NCBI GenBank assembly: GCA_008711295.1 | Contig: VUYV01000008.1 | Location: 2,395,000 to 2,458,999 of the forward strand | Source of the DNA: Anarhynchus alexandrinus | Lineage: Eukaryota; Chordata; Aves; Charadriiformes; Charadriidae | DNA: 64,000 bases | Reading direction: 5' to 3' | Part shown: piece after piece, positions 13,301-25,610 of the stretch | Numbering within the stretch: position 1 is the stretch's first letter | Layout of the letters: every line of letters begins with the position of its first letter | Program-made: the position numbers and the translations under genes | Notes under the pieces: generated by a model | What the model was told of the DNA's origin: nothing | What the model saw: the letters and a program-made list of their open reading frames with translations, nothing else | Database searches by the model: none

Positions 13301-16300
13301 TGCTCTGCCCTGCCCCTTTCCTGGGGGTTGCCGCCCTTTGCGACAGGGATGCATGAGCCACATGAGAAGCAGCATATGAAGTGCTGTGGTTTGTAGCTCA
13401 GAATGACAAAGTAGCCCAGCGTTGATCAGGAGTTACCTCGTTACACCAGCAGTCATTTGGGAGCTGCTTCGTGTTCAGTTCAGCTGTCTCTGATGTGAGA
13501 GCAAACTCCTGAAGGAGCTTGTAGGAGAGCGATGGTACAGACAGCTGGGGCAGTTGTAGCCACATCTGACTCGACTCCGCTTGTGTTTGTGAGTCAATTC
13601 ACAACAAGATTTTCCTGTTGGCAAATGCCAGGATTTTCCTGGCAGTATGTAGAAAAATTATGGCAAAGCAGTTGTCGTGGTTTAACCCCAGCCAGCAACT
13701 AAGCACCACACAGCTGCTCGCTCGCTCTGCTCCAGTGGGGTGTGGGGGAGAGAATTGGAAGGGTAAATGTGAGAAAACTCGTGAGTTGAGATAAACACCG
13801 TTTAATAATTGAAATAAATAATAACAATAAATTGTAATGAAAAGGAAAATAACAAAGAGAGAGAAATAAAACCCAAGAAAGCCAAGTGATGCAAATGAAA
13901 ACAATTTTCCACCACCAACCAAGGGATGCTCAGACAGTCCCTGAGCAGCAGCCCCCCCCGGCCAACCTCCCCCCTAGTTCTATTGCTGAAATATGGTATG
14001 GGATATCCCTTTGGTCAGTTGGGGTCAGCTGTCCCGGCTGTGTCTCCTCCCAACTCCTTGTGCACCCCCAGCCTACTCGCCTGTGGGCAGTGTGAGGAGC
14101 AGAATAGTCCTTGACTCTGTGTAAGCCCTGCTCAGCAGTAACTAAACCATCCCTGTGTTATCAACATGGTTTCCAGCACAAATCCAAAATGTAGCCCCAT
14201 GCAAGCTACTGTGGAGAAAATTAACTGTATCCCAGCCAAAACCAGTGCAGCAGTAATGGACTGCAGGTCTCTGAAGACCCAAGACAGTCTTCACCACTGA
14301 CTTTTTCCTCTCTTCCCATCTTTTCAGGCCTTTCACCCCAAGGCCTCTTCTTTCACCCTAACTTCGGTTTTGTGGGTTTCATCCACAAAGGGGTTTTGCC
14401 CAGCTTCCACCCAAGCAGTAGGTAGCAAAGCTCACACATCTGGTGCAGAAGAAAAGAGATTCAGTTTGCACCAGTTTTGTCTGTTGACATTGTGGTTTGT
14501 CTTGCTGTAAAAGAGGTTTATCTTCTTCCACTCATGTGGCTGGTCTCACCTGAAATGGGCCAGATCCTGACTGCCACGGGGTTTCTGCATTACAAGCTTT
14601 ACCTGATTAATTTTTCTTCCTTAATAGATCGGAGGTTTTAGATGTAGAGTCCAGCTAGAAGAGAGTTAAAATAAAAAATTAAATAGAGTTGACAATTAAA
14701 ATGTTTCCTTGATTGGGTAGTTAAAGCTAAGCTACTGGCTGTTGGCCTTGATGATATCCATGTGCCACAATATAAAGAGAGCTTTGAGAGGTGCTGTACC
14801 GCACATGGGCCTGCAGCAATTTGCCTTTGCAAAAACGTTTCCAAACTCCTAGTAGCTTCACCATCTTTGGCTGCATTTCTAGAGCCTGGCACACTGGAAG
14901 ATTTCTACCTGTAGGCATGAGCTGTGCTGTAAGACAGGCTCCTTAGCAAGACTTGGCTCTGCTAAACCTAAAAATCCAGCTGTGAATTGCCAAAGAGGTT
15001 GAGGAAGTGGGTGGTGGAGGGCAAAGGCAGGCCTTGGAAATGTTCTTGAGGGGTGTAGCTCTGCCAAACCGTGCAGAGGCAGTCAGGGAATTTCTCTTGT
15101 TTAGCAGGACCTGTCAGCTGCAGCTCTTCTTCTTGAGGTTAGGAGACCAGAAGGGCCCAAATATGCCTGCAGCTTGTCCACAGGAGGCTTCAGACCTCCT
15201 GGGATTTACAGGTCTGAAAAAGGCATTGTGGAGAATGGGTCTTACTTTGCAGGGAAACCCAATTTTCTTGACCTTTCACAAGCGTCATTCCTCATCACAA
15301 ATCCTCCATTATATCCAATTGCACCTTCTGTCCCAGACAAGGTTCAGGTGACTCATCCGTCCTGGAAAACTGGGGGTCCACACAGATTCAGGGCTGTGAT
15401 CTGCCCACAAGAGAGCACCTCTCCCTGCTGGTCAGGATGGCCTGTCCCCTTCCCTTCCATCTCTTGCCTGCCCTCAAGTCCTCACTGTCCTTTGGAGCCT
15501 GCTGGTTTAAGCGTTCCATCTGTGCGCTCGCTAACCCAGCTGTGGAAGCAGACCAGAAAAAGAGGAAAACAAAGCCCTTCAGAACTAATTTCTGATAACA
15601 AATAAGGCACGTATTTTAATTTATTAGAGCAATTAGCCAGCAGGACAAAAGATCAATAGAGACTCCATTTTTTTCAGTCTTCCACTGGAGACAAATGGTG
15701 AGAGAAGTATCTTTCCTCAGCCCCAAGCGAATTGCAGGAGTGAATGGACTGGGTTCAGTACACGAGGTTGGACAAGATGATTTAATTCTTAAAATTCTGA
15801 ACCTAAGTTTAAAAAGTATTTCAGAGGGAAGCAACAGCACAGTGCAGATTACATGTTCATCTGGCAATGTTCATTAAATGTTCATCTAACTGGTCCAAAA
15901 GGACAAGCTTTTACATTTTGTTCTGTCCAGTACTCAGTCTTCTCCAAGAATTACTCCTGAGATTCAAGCTGGTGCGAATCCAGGACAGCTTTCTCTAATG
16001 TGGCTCTAACTGCAGTGTCATGGGAATGGTATGAATTCGGCAAGTCTTTTTTTATAGGCAAGGCCATTTAAAAAAAAAGATACTGAACGCGCACAATGTT
16101 TACACTGGAGAAAGGAGGTGAAATAGGGTATTTTGCTACCCATGCACTTTTTTGGGGCACTTTTGCACACTTGCCCCCAGGACAGCGTTGAGCTAAGGTA
16201 GTAACTCTCTGTGTGGTCAAGGGTTAGGTGCAGACACCTCTGGAGAAGATTCAGAACATGAGGTACTTATTAAGGTCATGTGAGTTGCCTTTTGAGGTTT

Positions 16301-16754
16301 CCTGCCTCTCTCCATTGACTGAGGAGCTTGTGCTCCTGCTTAGACGTCTGAGTTACGAGCCAAACTAAGTCAGCATGAATACTCTTCTCGTTCTCCTCCC
16401 CTGATGGCATTCAACACACAACCCCTGCAGAACCAGGCGGACTGAGCAGATCCTCCGGCCTCCACTGTTGCTTTCTGTTGGGCGAGTCATACAGAAACAC
16501 GTGGGGATACTTGGTGAGCTTTGCTGTGCCTTGGCGCCATTGTACATCTAATTTTCCGCAGCGTTGCGGCGTGTGGAGAAGCGAGGAGGTGGGACAGGGG
16601 AAGCGCATACTTTGTGCCATCCCTGTGGGACCTGGATTTCACCGTGTGGCTTTGCTCTTACCCTGCAGGTAGAGGTGCCATGGCAGAAGTGTGGACCATT
16701 GTGGAGAGCGTGAAAAGGATCCTTGAAGAACGGGACTTCCCAACGCAGAGCTGA
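1343..16754 (+). CDS. PPCDC: Phosphopantothenoylcysteine decarboxylase, five coding exons
   Basis: PPCDC decarboxylates 4'-phospho-N-pantothenoylcysteine to 4'-phosphopantetheine, the third step of coenzyme A synthesis, as an FMN-dependent cytosolic trimer (known for the family). Coding exons by splice sites and phase are 1343-1495, 6966-7061, 9437-9565, 11618-11786 and 16669-16754: 633 bases, 210 residues, against 204 in human. All introns are GT-AG; the first three are phase 0 and the last phase 1. Visible motifs are the flavin-binding GVTGSVAALK (residues 29-38), the active-site histidine in VLHIELRRW (His94), ADLMLVAPLDANTLAK, the PAMNTAMW signature (143-150) and the catalytic-loop cysteine in VCGDEGRGAMAE (Cys179). 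The start at 1343 gives an N-terminus beginning ME like the human protein; the frame stays open upstream within the exon, so an N-terminal extension from an unseen exon is not excluded. The residues before about 22 are poorly conserved, which is usual. Confidence 0.96.
13668..14254. mobile_element. Solo LTR of an endogenous retrovirus (ERVL-like) with 5-bp target-site duplications
   Basis: The element runs from TG at 13673 (TGTCGTGGTTTAACCCC) to CA at 14249 (577 bases) and is flanked on both sides by the direct repeat GCAGT (13668-13672 and 14250-14254). A TG...CA element with a 5-bp target duplication and no internal retroviral sequence is the signature of a solo LTR left by recombination between the two LTRs of a provirus. 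An internal A/T-rich part with AATAAA-like motifs (about 13800-13870) would fit the LTR's own polyadenylation region. It lies in the last PPCDC intron. The family assignment to avian ERVL-type LTRs is from memory of its first bases; the termini and target duplication are read directly. Confidence 0.85.
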
Positions 16755-17280
16755 TGCTTTGGCGCGTAAATTGTATTTGTTTGCCTCCCTAATGATTTGA
16801 AGATAAAACTGACAGGAAGCTGAGTCGAGATGGCATGCCTACCTACAGCGCGCTCTTCAACCGAAGGAGCGAAACGGTTGGCTTCCAGCTGGTGCCACAC
16901 TGAAATGTGGTGCATCACTGCAGACTTTCAGAAACCAAAGCCAAGAACATGCTGCTTTAGTGTGGGAAAACTCTGTGGTATCTTGCAGAGAGGGAGTAAC
17001 GTTCCACTGGGCCACTCGGCCCCCAGTATTTCCCGTGCCCTCCTTTCTGAGGAGGCCGCAGAAGGAATTGCCAGTGTGGTTCAGGCCCAGCGGTTCCTCC
17101 AAAGGCTGCTAGAGAGGAGAGCAAGTCCTGGTGATGGGGATAATGCCAGCCCCTTCCAACCTGTTGGTGTGAGGACATCCCTGCTCTCTAAAGCCTGGGC
17201 TGTAGCCGTGCTGGCTTCACCTTTCCAGCAGGAGTCACTGTCCAAAAACCGTTTCCCCTCTGGGTACTTAATAAAAAAGA
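16755..17280 (+). other. PPCDC: PPCDC 3' untranslated region with poly(A) signal
   Basis: The region follows the TGA of PPCDC without further splice signals and reaches an AATAAA at 17270-17275, the first canonical poly(A) signal downstream. A second AATAAA at 17925-17930 could serve a longer transcript. The end is inferred from the signal only. Confidence 0.6.
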
Positions 17281-19461
17281 GCTTTTAATTCCGCCCCTGA
17301 AGAACTGCCTCTCGTAGCTGCTCCTGGGGGAGGGGGTGTGCGCCTAACATCATTGTTGAATCAGTGCGTTTGCATGCTCTTTTTATCAGAGATGGGAAAA
17401 AAATTGACTGAAAGAAGCTTAGCCTTTGCCCTTTTGTATCTGTTGACTGGATAGGGATGCAGACGTCAACTGTGAACCAAAATGACACCTACCCATCTGG
17501 GTGCTCCAGCCGGGAAATGAAGAGCCTGGGCCCTTGTGGAAAGCTGGGGTGGGTGTTTCCCAAGGGAGTGAAGTCAAACTTTGCCTATGACAGTCTTTTT
17601 CAGCTTGAAAATTAACCGACTGGCACGAAAAAATTGGGAAATCCTCTGACCCCGTGGGCCAGACCAGTCAGGGCTCCCCCAGTTCAGCTTTTCTTTGGAA
17701 ACGTGCTCCCACTCCTGAGGGGAATGGGAGCAAACTGGGGCTGTGGAACACATCGCTGTAGCAGAGCACTGCTGACCCAGAGAGTTTATTTTTAACTAGA
17801 CCCAGTCAAATTTAAGGCCTTCGGTACAGAATGTGCATCCTGCCTATGGGGGCAACCTTCAGACTGCTGCGCATGAGGGAAGAGGTTATCAGGGTATGTT
17901 TGCTTTCCTTATCTATTCCACACAAATAAAAACCTCTGAACTTTCCCATTTTTGGCTCTTCCAATGACAGGGAGCTGGGGATCCAGAGCTTCTGGGGATC
18001 AAGTCAGAAAGAGCCTCGTGTGAGCAGAGCTTGTGGCTCCCGTGAAGGGCCATTAGTGGTACCGTGGTCGTGAACTTTGCGTTTTGCCATGAAGCCTTTG
18101 TGGTGTGACCTCCATAGTTTGCTTGTGTGGCTGTCCACCTATCGGGGGACCTCACTTTAAGCTTATTGAAGGCGTTTGAAGAGATGTCTCTTGGTTTCCA
18201 TGAGTTTTGTAGTGAACGTTGCTTCTCCCACTTACGGAGAAATACATGTTCTGACGGTTGCAACTGTAACTCGACCTTGGGGCTCTCCTCTTGGCTCTGC
18301 TGTGGATATCTTGTGTGGTTGCAGTTGCTTACCCTTCCTCCTAGGCCGTGACTTGGCAGGGCAGAATATCTGACAGTGAGGTTCCTCATACCAGGTCAAA
18401 ACACCGTGTCCTTGATAAGTGTTCATCCGTTGTTACAAATCTGGTTTGCTGGCTTAAGCTTGCTCCAGAAACATTGGCGGGTATCGTCTGGCTTCTCCTG
18501 GCACCACAGAGCGGGCAAGAAAGTGTCCAGCAGATGCTGCAGAGCGCAAGCTCTGAGAATTCCACGGAAAAGGGTAACGTGGCCTTTCAAGATCGGAATT
18601 TATACTGGGTCACCTGGTACCACACACATCTGGTGTTTGTGATTGTAGCACCAGTGGGCTGATCTATAAAGGCAGAAAGAAGACAGATTTGCTTCTCAGC
18701 CTTGTCGAGAGGCTTAAATTAAAGCTCATGAGGAACCCACAGATCCCTGAAAAAAGGGAGTTAATTCTTTGTCCTGCAGATATATAAGGCAGCAGTAGGA
18801 ATGTATGGCTGAGCAGAGCCCGAGGGAATGAGGGGAGCACTGCACAGTGGCCGAAAAACCCACAAAGAAAACTCCTCCGTAGAGGACACCTCTCCCGGTC
18901 TGTCTCATCTCTGCTGCAGAAAAAGGTACAAATTGTGCTGCTAAATAGTCCTCTGCGTAACTGCTGTGATTTCTAATGGGAGGCAGGTCGTGATAGCGTT
19001 GCAGGTTGGGATAAACCTGTGCCCAAACCGCCTTTCCTTCAGGGCAAATAGAAGAAACAGTTAAGTTCCTTTTCGGAGGCTGAAGCAAGAGCAGCTTCCA
19101 CCCCGATGCAGGCACGTGTCCCCACCCACGGCGAGGTAGCTGCAGGCAGCCCGCGGGCAGGAACGCTCCGCTGCCTGCTCGCTGTGAAAAAGCAGCAGAA
19201 AGAGAAACCGGGGGGGAAAGCCCTCTCCGCCATCGCACCAGTTGTTCGGCTTTAGGAGGGGACTCTGGCATCCTAGCCACCAAACCAGGACGGCCGGGCC
19301 CTAGCTAGCCACCGAGGTCAAAAGAGGTGTGGAGTGATGACTTCCTCGAGGCAGACAGACTGACGTCTCCATCCCGCACAGTTTTGTGTGTGTTTCAGGT
19401 TCATGGAGGAGACCTGAGGTGTTCCCTGCAGGCTTTTTCTTTTCCTTCAGCTCTCCGGAGT
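17281..19461. other. Intergenic, nothing coding seen
   Basis: No open frame here resembles a known protein and no convincing exon with paired splice sites was found. It contains an alternative PPCDC poly(A) signal at 17925-17930. Base composition becomes more GC-rich towards 19.1 kb. Confidence 0.5.
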
Positions 19462-20060
19462 ATAGGGATGCTGCCTCAAAAGCAGCGTGGCCAGCAGGGC
19501 CAGGGAGGTGGTTCTGCCCCTCTGCTCTGCTCTTCGGAGACCCACCTGTGGTGCTGCTTCCAGTTCTGGGGTCCCCAACAGCAGAAGGACACAGAGCTGT
19601 TGGAGTGGGGCCAGAGGAGGCCCTGGAGATGCTGTGAGGGCTGGAGCCCCTCTGCTGGGAGGACAGGCTGGGAGGGTTGGGGGTGTTCAGCCTGGAGAAG
19701 GCGGCTCCGGGGAGACCTTATTGTGGCCTTCCAGTACCTAAAGGGGCTCCAGGAGAGCTGGGGGGGGGACTCTTGATCAGGGAGGGGAGCGATGGAACAA
19801 GGGTTGATGGCTTTAAACTGAAAGAGGGGAGATTTAGATGAGATATCAGGAAGAAATTCTTTACCATGAGGGTGGCGAGACACTGGCCCAGGTTGCCCAG
19901 AGAGGTGGGAGATGCCCCATGCGTGGAAACATTCCAGGTCAGTTTGGATGGGGCTCGGAGCAACCTAGTCCAGTTGAAGATGTCCCTGCTCATGGCAGGG
20001 GGGTTGGACCAGATGGCCTTTAACGGTCCCTTCCCACCCAAACCATTCTATGATTCTTTT
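19462..20060 (+). mobile_element. CR1 LINE, 5'-truncated 3' end, plus orientation
   Basis: The sequence follows the 3' part of avian CR1: GGAGACCTTATTGTGGCCTT (about 19710), a TTTAAACTGAAAGAGGGGAG block near 19812, GTTGCCCAGAGA near 19890, and the terminal CCATTCTATGATTCTTTT at 20043-20060. CR1 is the dominant bird LINE; copies are usually severely 5'-truncated and end in short ATTCTATG-type repeats instead of poly(A). The left limit is approximate. The reading frame is broken, so the copy is dead. Confidence 0.9.
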
Positions 20061-20508
20061 TAAGCCGCATGCTGATTTTTGGTTTCGCTTTCCCATGAAA
20101 CTCTCTGATGACCGAGGCAGCATCCCCGTGAAACCCGCTGCGTTGCAGTTTCATTCACGCTGCTTAAAACTGTTTCTCTCAGCACTGGCTTGGGAGCGAT
20201 AAACAGCTGGGACAAAAGCTCCGCTAAGGCAGCAGCCCTCCTCCTTTCCTGCACTCCCACCCGGCCTCGCCTGGCCTCGGACATGACCCAGTGAGCATCC
20301 ATTTCTCCAGCTGCTTCCCCCCCATCCCAAACTTGATGTGTGATCCCTTTGCTTCTTGGCTTCCTGAGGTTGAGGAGGAGGAGGAAGGAGATGCCATGGT
20401 GCTGTTTTGCATCCAGATGGTCTGGCTCCGAGCATGGTGCTTTGGGCAGGAGTCGGCTCCCCAGATGTCGAGTCCTTCTGCTGTCACTTGGGATGGGAGG
20501 TGCAGCAC
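20061..20508. other. Spacer between two inverted CR1 copies
   Basis: Single-copy-looking sequence separating the tails of two CR1 elements in opposite orientation. A short run of GAGGAGGAGGAAGGAG lies near 20372. No gene seen. Confidence 0.5.
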
Positions 20509-21055
20509 AGAATCATAGGATCATAGAATGGTTTAGGTTGGAAGGGACCTTGAAGATCATCTAGTTCCAACCCCTCTGCCATGGGCAGGGACACCTCCCA
20601 CCAGCCCAGATTGCTCCAAGCCCCATCCAAGCTGGCCTTGAACACCTCCAGGGATGGGGCAGCCACGGCTTCTCTGGGCAACCTGGGCCAGTGCCTCACC
20701 ACCCTCAAAGTGAAAAATTTCTTCCTAATATCTACTTTAAATCTCCCTTCTTCCAGTTTAAAGCCATTCTACCTCATCCTATCACTACATGCCCTCGTAA
20801 AAAGTACTTCCCGGGCTTTCCTGTAGCCCCTTTAGGTACTGGAAGACCGCTACAAGGTCTCCCCAGAGCCTTCTCTTCTCCAGGCTGAACACCCCCAACT
20901 CTCCCAGCAGAGGGGCTCCATCCCCCTGATCATCTTCATGGCCCTCCTCTGGACCTTCTCCAACAGGTCCACATCCTTCTGATGTTGGGGGCTCCAGAGC
21001 TGGAGGCAGCGCTCCCGCGTGGGGTCTCACCAGAGTAGAGTAGAGGGGAAGCATC
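20509..21055 (-). mobile_element. CR1 LINE, 5'-truncated 3' end, minus orientation
   Basis: Reading the minus strand, this is a second CR1 3' end. On the plus strand it opens with the complement of the CR1 tail (AGAATCATAGGATCATAGAA from 20509) and continues through GGTTGGAAGGGACCTTGAAG to the complement of the CAGCCTGGAGAAGAGAAG block near 20870. It ends near 21050, next to a (CCCAT)n simple repeat at 21052-21101. It lacks coding capacity. It is tail-to-tail with the CR1 at 19462-20060. Confidence 0.9.
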
Positions 21056-21101
21056 CCATCCCATCCCATTCCATCCCAATCCCATCCCATCCCACCCCAT
21101 G
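21052..21101. repeat. (CCCAT)n simple repeat
   Basis: Imperfect 5-bp units of CCCAT with a few CCCAAT and CCATT variants, directly adjoining the 5'-truncated end of the minus-strand CR1. Confidence 0.85.
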
Positions 21102-24100
21102 CCTTTGTCCTGGCAGCCTGCAGCCAGAGTAAAGGCACACGAACACATTGCAGAAAAAGTCAAATAAAAATAATTAAAAAAAACATGACAAAACCTCCCC
21201 GCTTTTCGACTTTTTAGAGCTTTTGGAGCAGTCACGTCTCTGCGGTGCCTCTGGTTTCGAGAGCCTGCACGCAGCGGCTTTGCACCCCGGGGGGCTCCGG
21301 ATTTGACACCTGCCTGCAGCGCACCGGCCGGCGGGGTTCGCACCTCGGCTGCCTGCCCGGCGAGTGGGGAACGCCGCCTGCTTCGTGTCTTCGAAAGCGC
21401 GGGGGGGTTATTCGGGGAGGGTTGGCAGGAAGAGGTTTTATTCTTCCCCCCCCACCGCCGACCGCAGCGGGGCCGGCTGCTGGGAGAGGGCGGTGGCCGC
21501 CGGAGGGTGATGAATTGCTGGCAGCAAGCGAGAATTGGAAAAAAAAAAAGAAAAATACCCAAATAGATCCCTGAGAAGCGAATCTTCCTTCTGAAAAGTT
21601 TGCGTGGCGATTGTAAAAGTGGTTATAGGTTATATAGAGACCACATGGGAGTGCGGGATGGCTGTGATGCTCTTGCAAAGCCGGACCCCGCAGGAGCTTG
21701 GCGAGATGCGGGGTTCACCGGTGCTGCTTACCCCAACCCCACCATGCTCCCCGTCCTCCCTTTGAGCCGTGGGCAAGTCCTTTTATTTTTTTAGTGAAAA
21801 AAAAAGGGAGGTGGTTCCTGGGTCTCCGGCCCCAAACTGCTGCCGTTAGCAAAGGAACTGCTGAGCCACCTATTCGTAACCCGCTGCTTTATAGACAGCC
21901 GGCTTTGGGGTATATCCTGCCCACCCTGAGCCCGTGGCCGTCTCCCATTCAAAGCCACTGTGGCGGGACCGGGGGGGGCTGAGAAAGATGCGGGGTGAGC
22001 ACCAGGCGTGGGAGAGAAGTCGCTATAAAGTCGTCTATATTTGATTTTCACTTGTCCGTCAGTGTTTCGGGGCTTTTGCAGAGCCTTCCGCAGCGTCACC
22101 CACTGTCGTGCTTCTTCCCCCTTAACCCTCCCTCGATTCAGGGGTTATGATGGCGCTGGGTTGGTATCGCACGGACGGCTGCTTGCGTCAAACTGGGGGG
22201 GACGATGCTCCCATCTCCTCCATGTCTCTCCTCTGCGACTAAACCCGGGGCAGCCACAAATCCCTCTCCCTACGAGCCGCCGGTCACCTCCAGCAGGTCC
22301 TGTAGCCCCACGGGTGCCACCAGGACCTCCCAGGCTCTCTGAGGGGTGGGCGCTCCATCTCTACCAGAGAGATGGTTTGAGGTTCGCGGCTTCCCTCTCC
22401 TCTCTGCTGGCTCCTCCAGGCTCCCGCTCCGCTCCTCCTTGGGCGCCGGGTGTTCCTGCTGCAAGCGGAGCCAGAGGAAGGCATCCCAAGGGATGGCGGC
22501 GCTCCCGGCCTCGTGCCCTCTTGGTTTTGCTCTCCATCCACGTCATTTTTTTTCTTCCCGAGCCAGGAGACATTCGAAAGCAGCTGAGCCGCCTCGGCCC
22601 GCGATAAGGACGGTGCCGAAGGAGCCGGCAGCGCTCGGCACAGACTCCTTGGCACCAGCTCCCACTGATAGCTCGGCTTCGGCGGGGACAACCTCGCCAT
22701 TGAAACTTGCAGGTGCGGCGTTCTCGCCCTGGCCGAGCGGTTTAAAAACTATTTCCAGGAGTAATTGAACTTAATTTGAAGCTTGGGTTGCCCCAGGGCT
22801 GTGCCGCTCAGGGTTTCTGGGCTTGTCCAGGAGTTGGGCAGGGGCGGACGGTGCTCGGAGATGCGCGAGGTGGGGAGAGGAATAATCCCACGGGGGAGAG
22901 AAATAATCCCACGGGGGCAGCCGTTCCCTGCTTGGGATTTTTTTTTTGACTGTGGGATGTCGTGTTGGCCTTCAGGTGGTGGCTGGGATTCATTTCTCTG
23001 CGAATCCTGGCTTTGTCGTTGTACCTCACTTCTGATTATTCTGGGGAGAAAACAGAGGATAAAGGGGTGAGGAGCGGCATCAAACCTTCGTGCCAGCCAG
23101 GGAGATGAAGAATAAAGGTGACTTTTAGGCATGTAGTCATCGCGGTTGCTGATGATAAAAATCAGTCTGCTCCCAACCACAGGCTCCCGGGCACTCTGGA
23201 GGCAGTACAGAGAGATGGGCTCTGCCGTGGAGAGCCAGAAAATCGGGGTCTCCCCCGACACCCCACCCCGGCGTGCTCTTATCCCCCGGACCGATGGCTC
23301 ACAGCCTCCGGCAAGTCACGCACAGCCACCAAAACGAGGGAAAGCAGAATTTGTGGCCTTGGGGGGACCAAGCGCAGTGAGAAAAGCTTTATAAAAGGTT
23401 TTTTTTTTTTTTTTTTTTGCAGGGCTCAAACAGCCTTTCCCAGGGTAGTTGTGCCCCCTGGAGCGGCCCGAACCCCCATGCCTGGCTCTGCTTTCTGTCT
23501 TGCCTGATTTACATGGGTCGCTTGGGTGGTTTATAGCTTTGGAGAAATATGATTCATGAACTCGAGCGTGATAAGGATGGGGGAAGAAAGAAAAGCCACG
23601 TCAGCTCGAAGGAATGCGGCCGGTAGGGAGCCCAGCCTGCGGCTGGCAGAAGCCCCAGGATGCGGGGGGGGCTGTGGATCAGGCACAAAATGGGGCAAAA
23701 TAGCAACACATCCCCCCCAAAAAAACAGCTGGAAACTGCCCATCCCCACTGCGGGAACGCACAACTCGCTTTGCCGGGGCTCTCGTCCCCCAAAATCTGC
23801 TGCAGCTCTGAGGCCGTGGGGCAGTTCTGGGAGCAACCTTGGATGAGCGGCAAGGAGGGAAGCGTGGTCCCTCGGTCCCCGCGCGCTGCCGGGCGATGCC
23901 ATGTGCCTGCTGGACGCATGGACGGGGAAGTGCCGAGGCTTTCTTCCACCACGGTGGTGGTGGCGGCAGCGGGGAAAGCCCTGACCCGGCGGCTGCCCGC
24001 GGGCAGGTTCCCCCTGCCCTCGCGAACATCGAACCCCCTCGGCAAACACCTCTCCTCCGCCCGGCCAACGTGGCCCCTTTATAAAGGCAGGAAAATTTGG

Positions 24101-25159
24101 CTGCTCACCACCGCGGTGATCCTGTCCTGCCTGCATCCTGCCCTCGCAGCATCCCTCGGGGGGGAACCCCTGCATCCCGCACACCCCCCGGCGGCAGGTT
24201 TGCCGCTCGGATGCCTCGGTGAGGGGAAAAGGCGACACGTTATCCACGGCAGCTTTTACGCCTTGGTACGGAATTGATTTTAAATGGAAGGGGTTTTCAC
24301 GGCAAGGGCAAAAGCGGGCAGGGTGCGGCGCCGCAGCCCGGGGTTTTGGCGCGGCTGGAGCACCCGCGCACCTCCAGTCAATGAACCCCACCGGTTGCTT
24401 CAGCCGAAAGTCAATATTGACCCTTCGCCAGCGTTTGCATGCGTCGGCACTGAAATCACCCCAAGCAGAACAAAGCCCCGTGCTTCCCTGCAGCGCCCGC
24501 TTTCTTCACTGCTTCTTTGGAAAAACAATAATTGTGTTTATTGGGGGTTTATTGGAAGTTGAAGACGTGGGAGAAGCCATGGAGAAGCCAGAGCTCCGCC
24601 TTCTGCTCTGCTTCTTGTTTCTCACCCCTCTCTTCCTCCCCTTACCGAGCAGCCATCCCCTCCTCAGAGCATCCATTCAAGCAGGGGGAGAGATCCTTCT
24701 GCATCATCCCCCATCCCCACCGTGTCCCCAGCTCCTCCGAGGGGACCACATCTCGGGACCCGGGCAGAGACCCACGCGGGACATGGGAACCGGCGGCACC
24801 CCTGCGGTTTAAAAACTGGAAATAAAAGCTGAAGCGGTTTGAAAGCTCGGCCTCGAAAGGGGGAAGGTGGTGGGGGAGCGGAGAGGAACCAAAACCCACC
24901 GGTGGAGGAACAGGCAGAGGGGCGAAGGAGAAGTGAAAGCAGCTGTGATCACTGAAAGCCCCAATGTGAAAGAGTGGGAGCGCTATCTTTGGGGCTTTCA
25001 CTTCCCTGTCTGGGCAGGTTTTCTGGGCTTCGGTCTATTTTTCCCCCTCCCCTGCTCTCTGCTCATAAATTCCTCCCTGGGGAGGGTGGGGTTGGTGCCA
25101 CCAGAGGCGGGTGCCCCATCTGCCACAGGGGCTCGGAGAGGATTGAAGCTGGGGGCTGC
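21102..25159. other. GC-rich intergenic stretch, no gene supported
   Basis: Long open frames on both strands here are explained by high GC content; none resembles a known protein or shows clean splice sites. The stretch holds a T-run at 23399-23418, a palindromic CCTTTATAAAGG at 24076-24087, and a 12-bp inverted repeat at 24953-25000. Unannotated non-coding transcription cannot be excluded from sequence alone. Confidence 0.45.
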
Positions 25160-25610
25160 TGAGCATCCCTGCCGTGGTGGGGTTTGGGGGTACCACCGAG
25201 CATCCCTGTTGTGGTGGGGTTTGGTGGTACCACCAAGCATCCCTGCTGCGGTGGGATTTGAGAGTACTGCCGAGCATCCCCCGCCATGGTGGGGTTTTGG
25301 GGTACTACCAAGCATCACTGTGGTGGTGGGGTTTGGGGGGCTACCACTGAACATCCCTGCAGCAGTGGGTTTTGGGAGTACCACTGAGCATCCTTGCTGT
25401 GGTGGGGTTTGGGGGTACCACTGAGCATCCCTGATGTGGCTGGGATTTGAGAGTACTGCCAAGCATCCCTGCTGTGGTGGGGTTTGGGGGATTCCATCAA
25501 GCATCCCTGCCGCAGTGGGGTTTAGGGGGTACTGCTGAGCATCCCTGCCACGGTGGGGTTTGGGGGTACCACCGAGCATCCCTGCTGCGGTGGGTTTTGG
25601 GAGGTACCCG
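25160..25610. repeat. Minisatellite, about 12 units of 37-38 bp
   Basis: Twelve imperfect tandem units can be counted, each built on GAGCATCCCTGC, then TGTGGTGGGGTTTGGGGG, then TACCACC. Units differ by a few substitutions and one-base length changes. Because the unit is not a multiple of three and varies in length, the long open frames crossing it on both strands are not convincing genes. Confidence 0.95.

Noticed and set aside
15735..15800. Possible old CR1 tail (GGTTGGACAAGATGATTTAA)
   Set aside because: Only a short, diverged match to the CR1 3' region; too weak to call without an alignment.
23531..24391. 286-residue minus-strand open frame in GC-rich intergenic sequence
   Set aside because: Composition-driven; no known domain, no clear promoter or splice sites.
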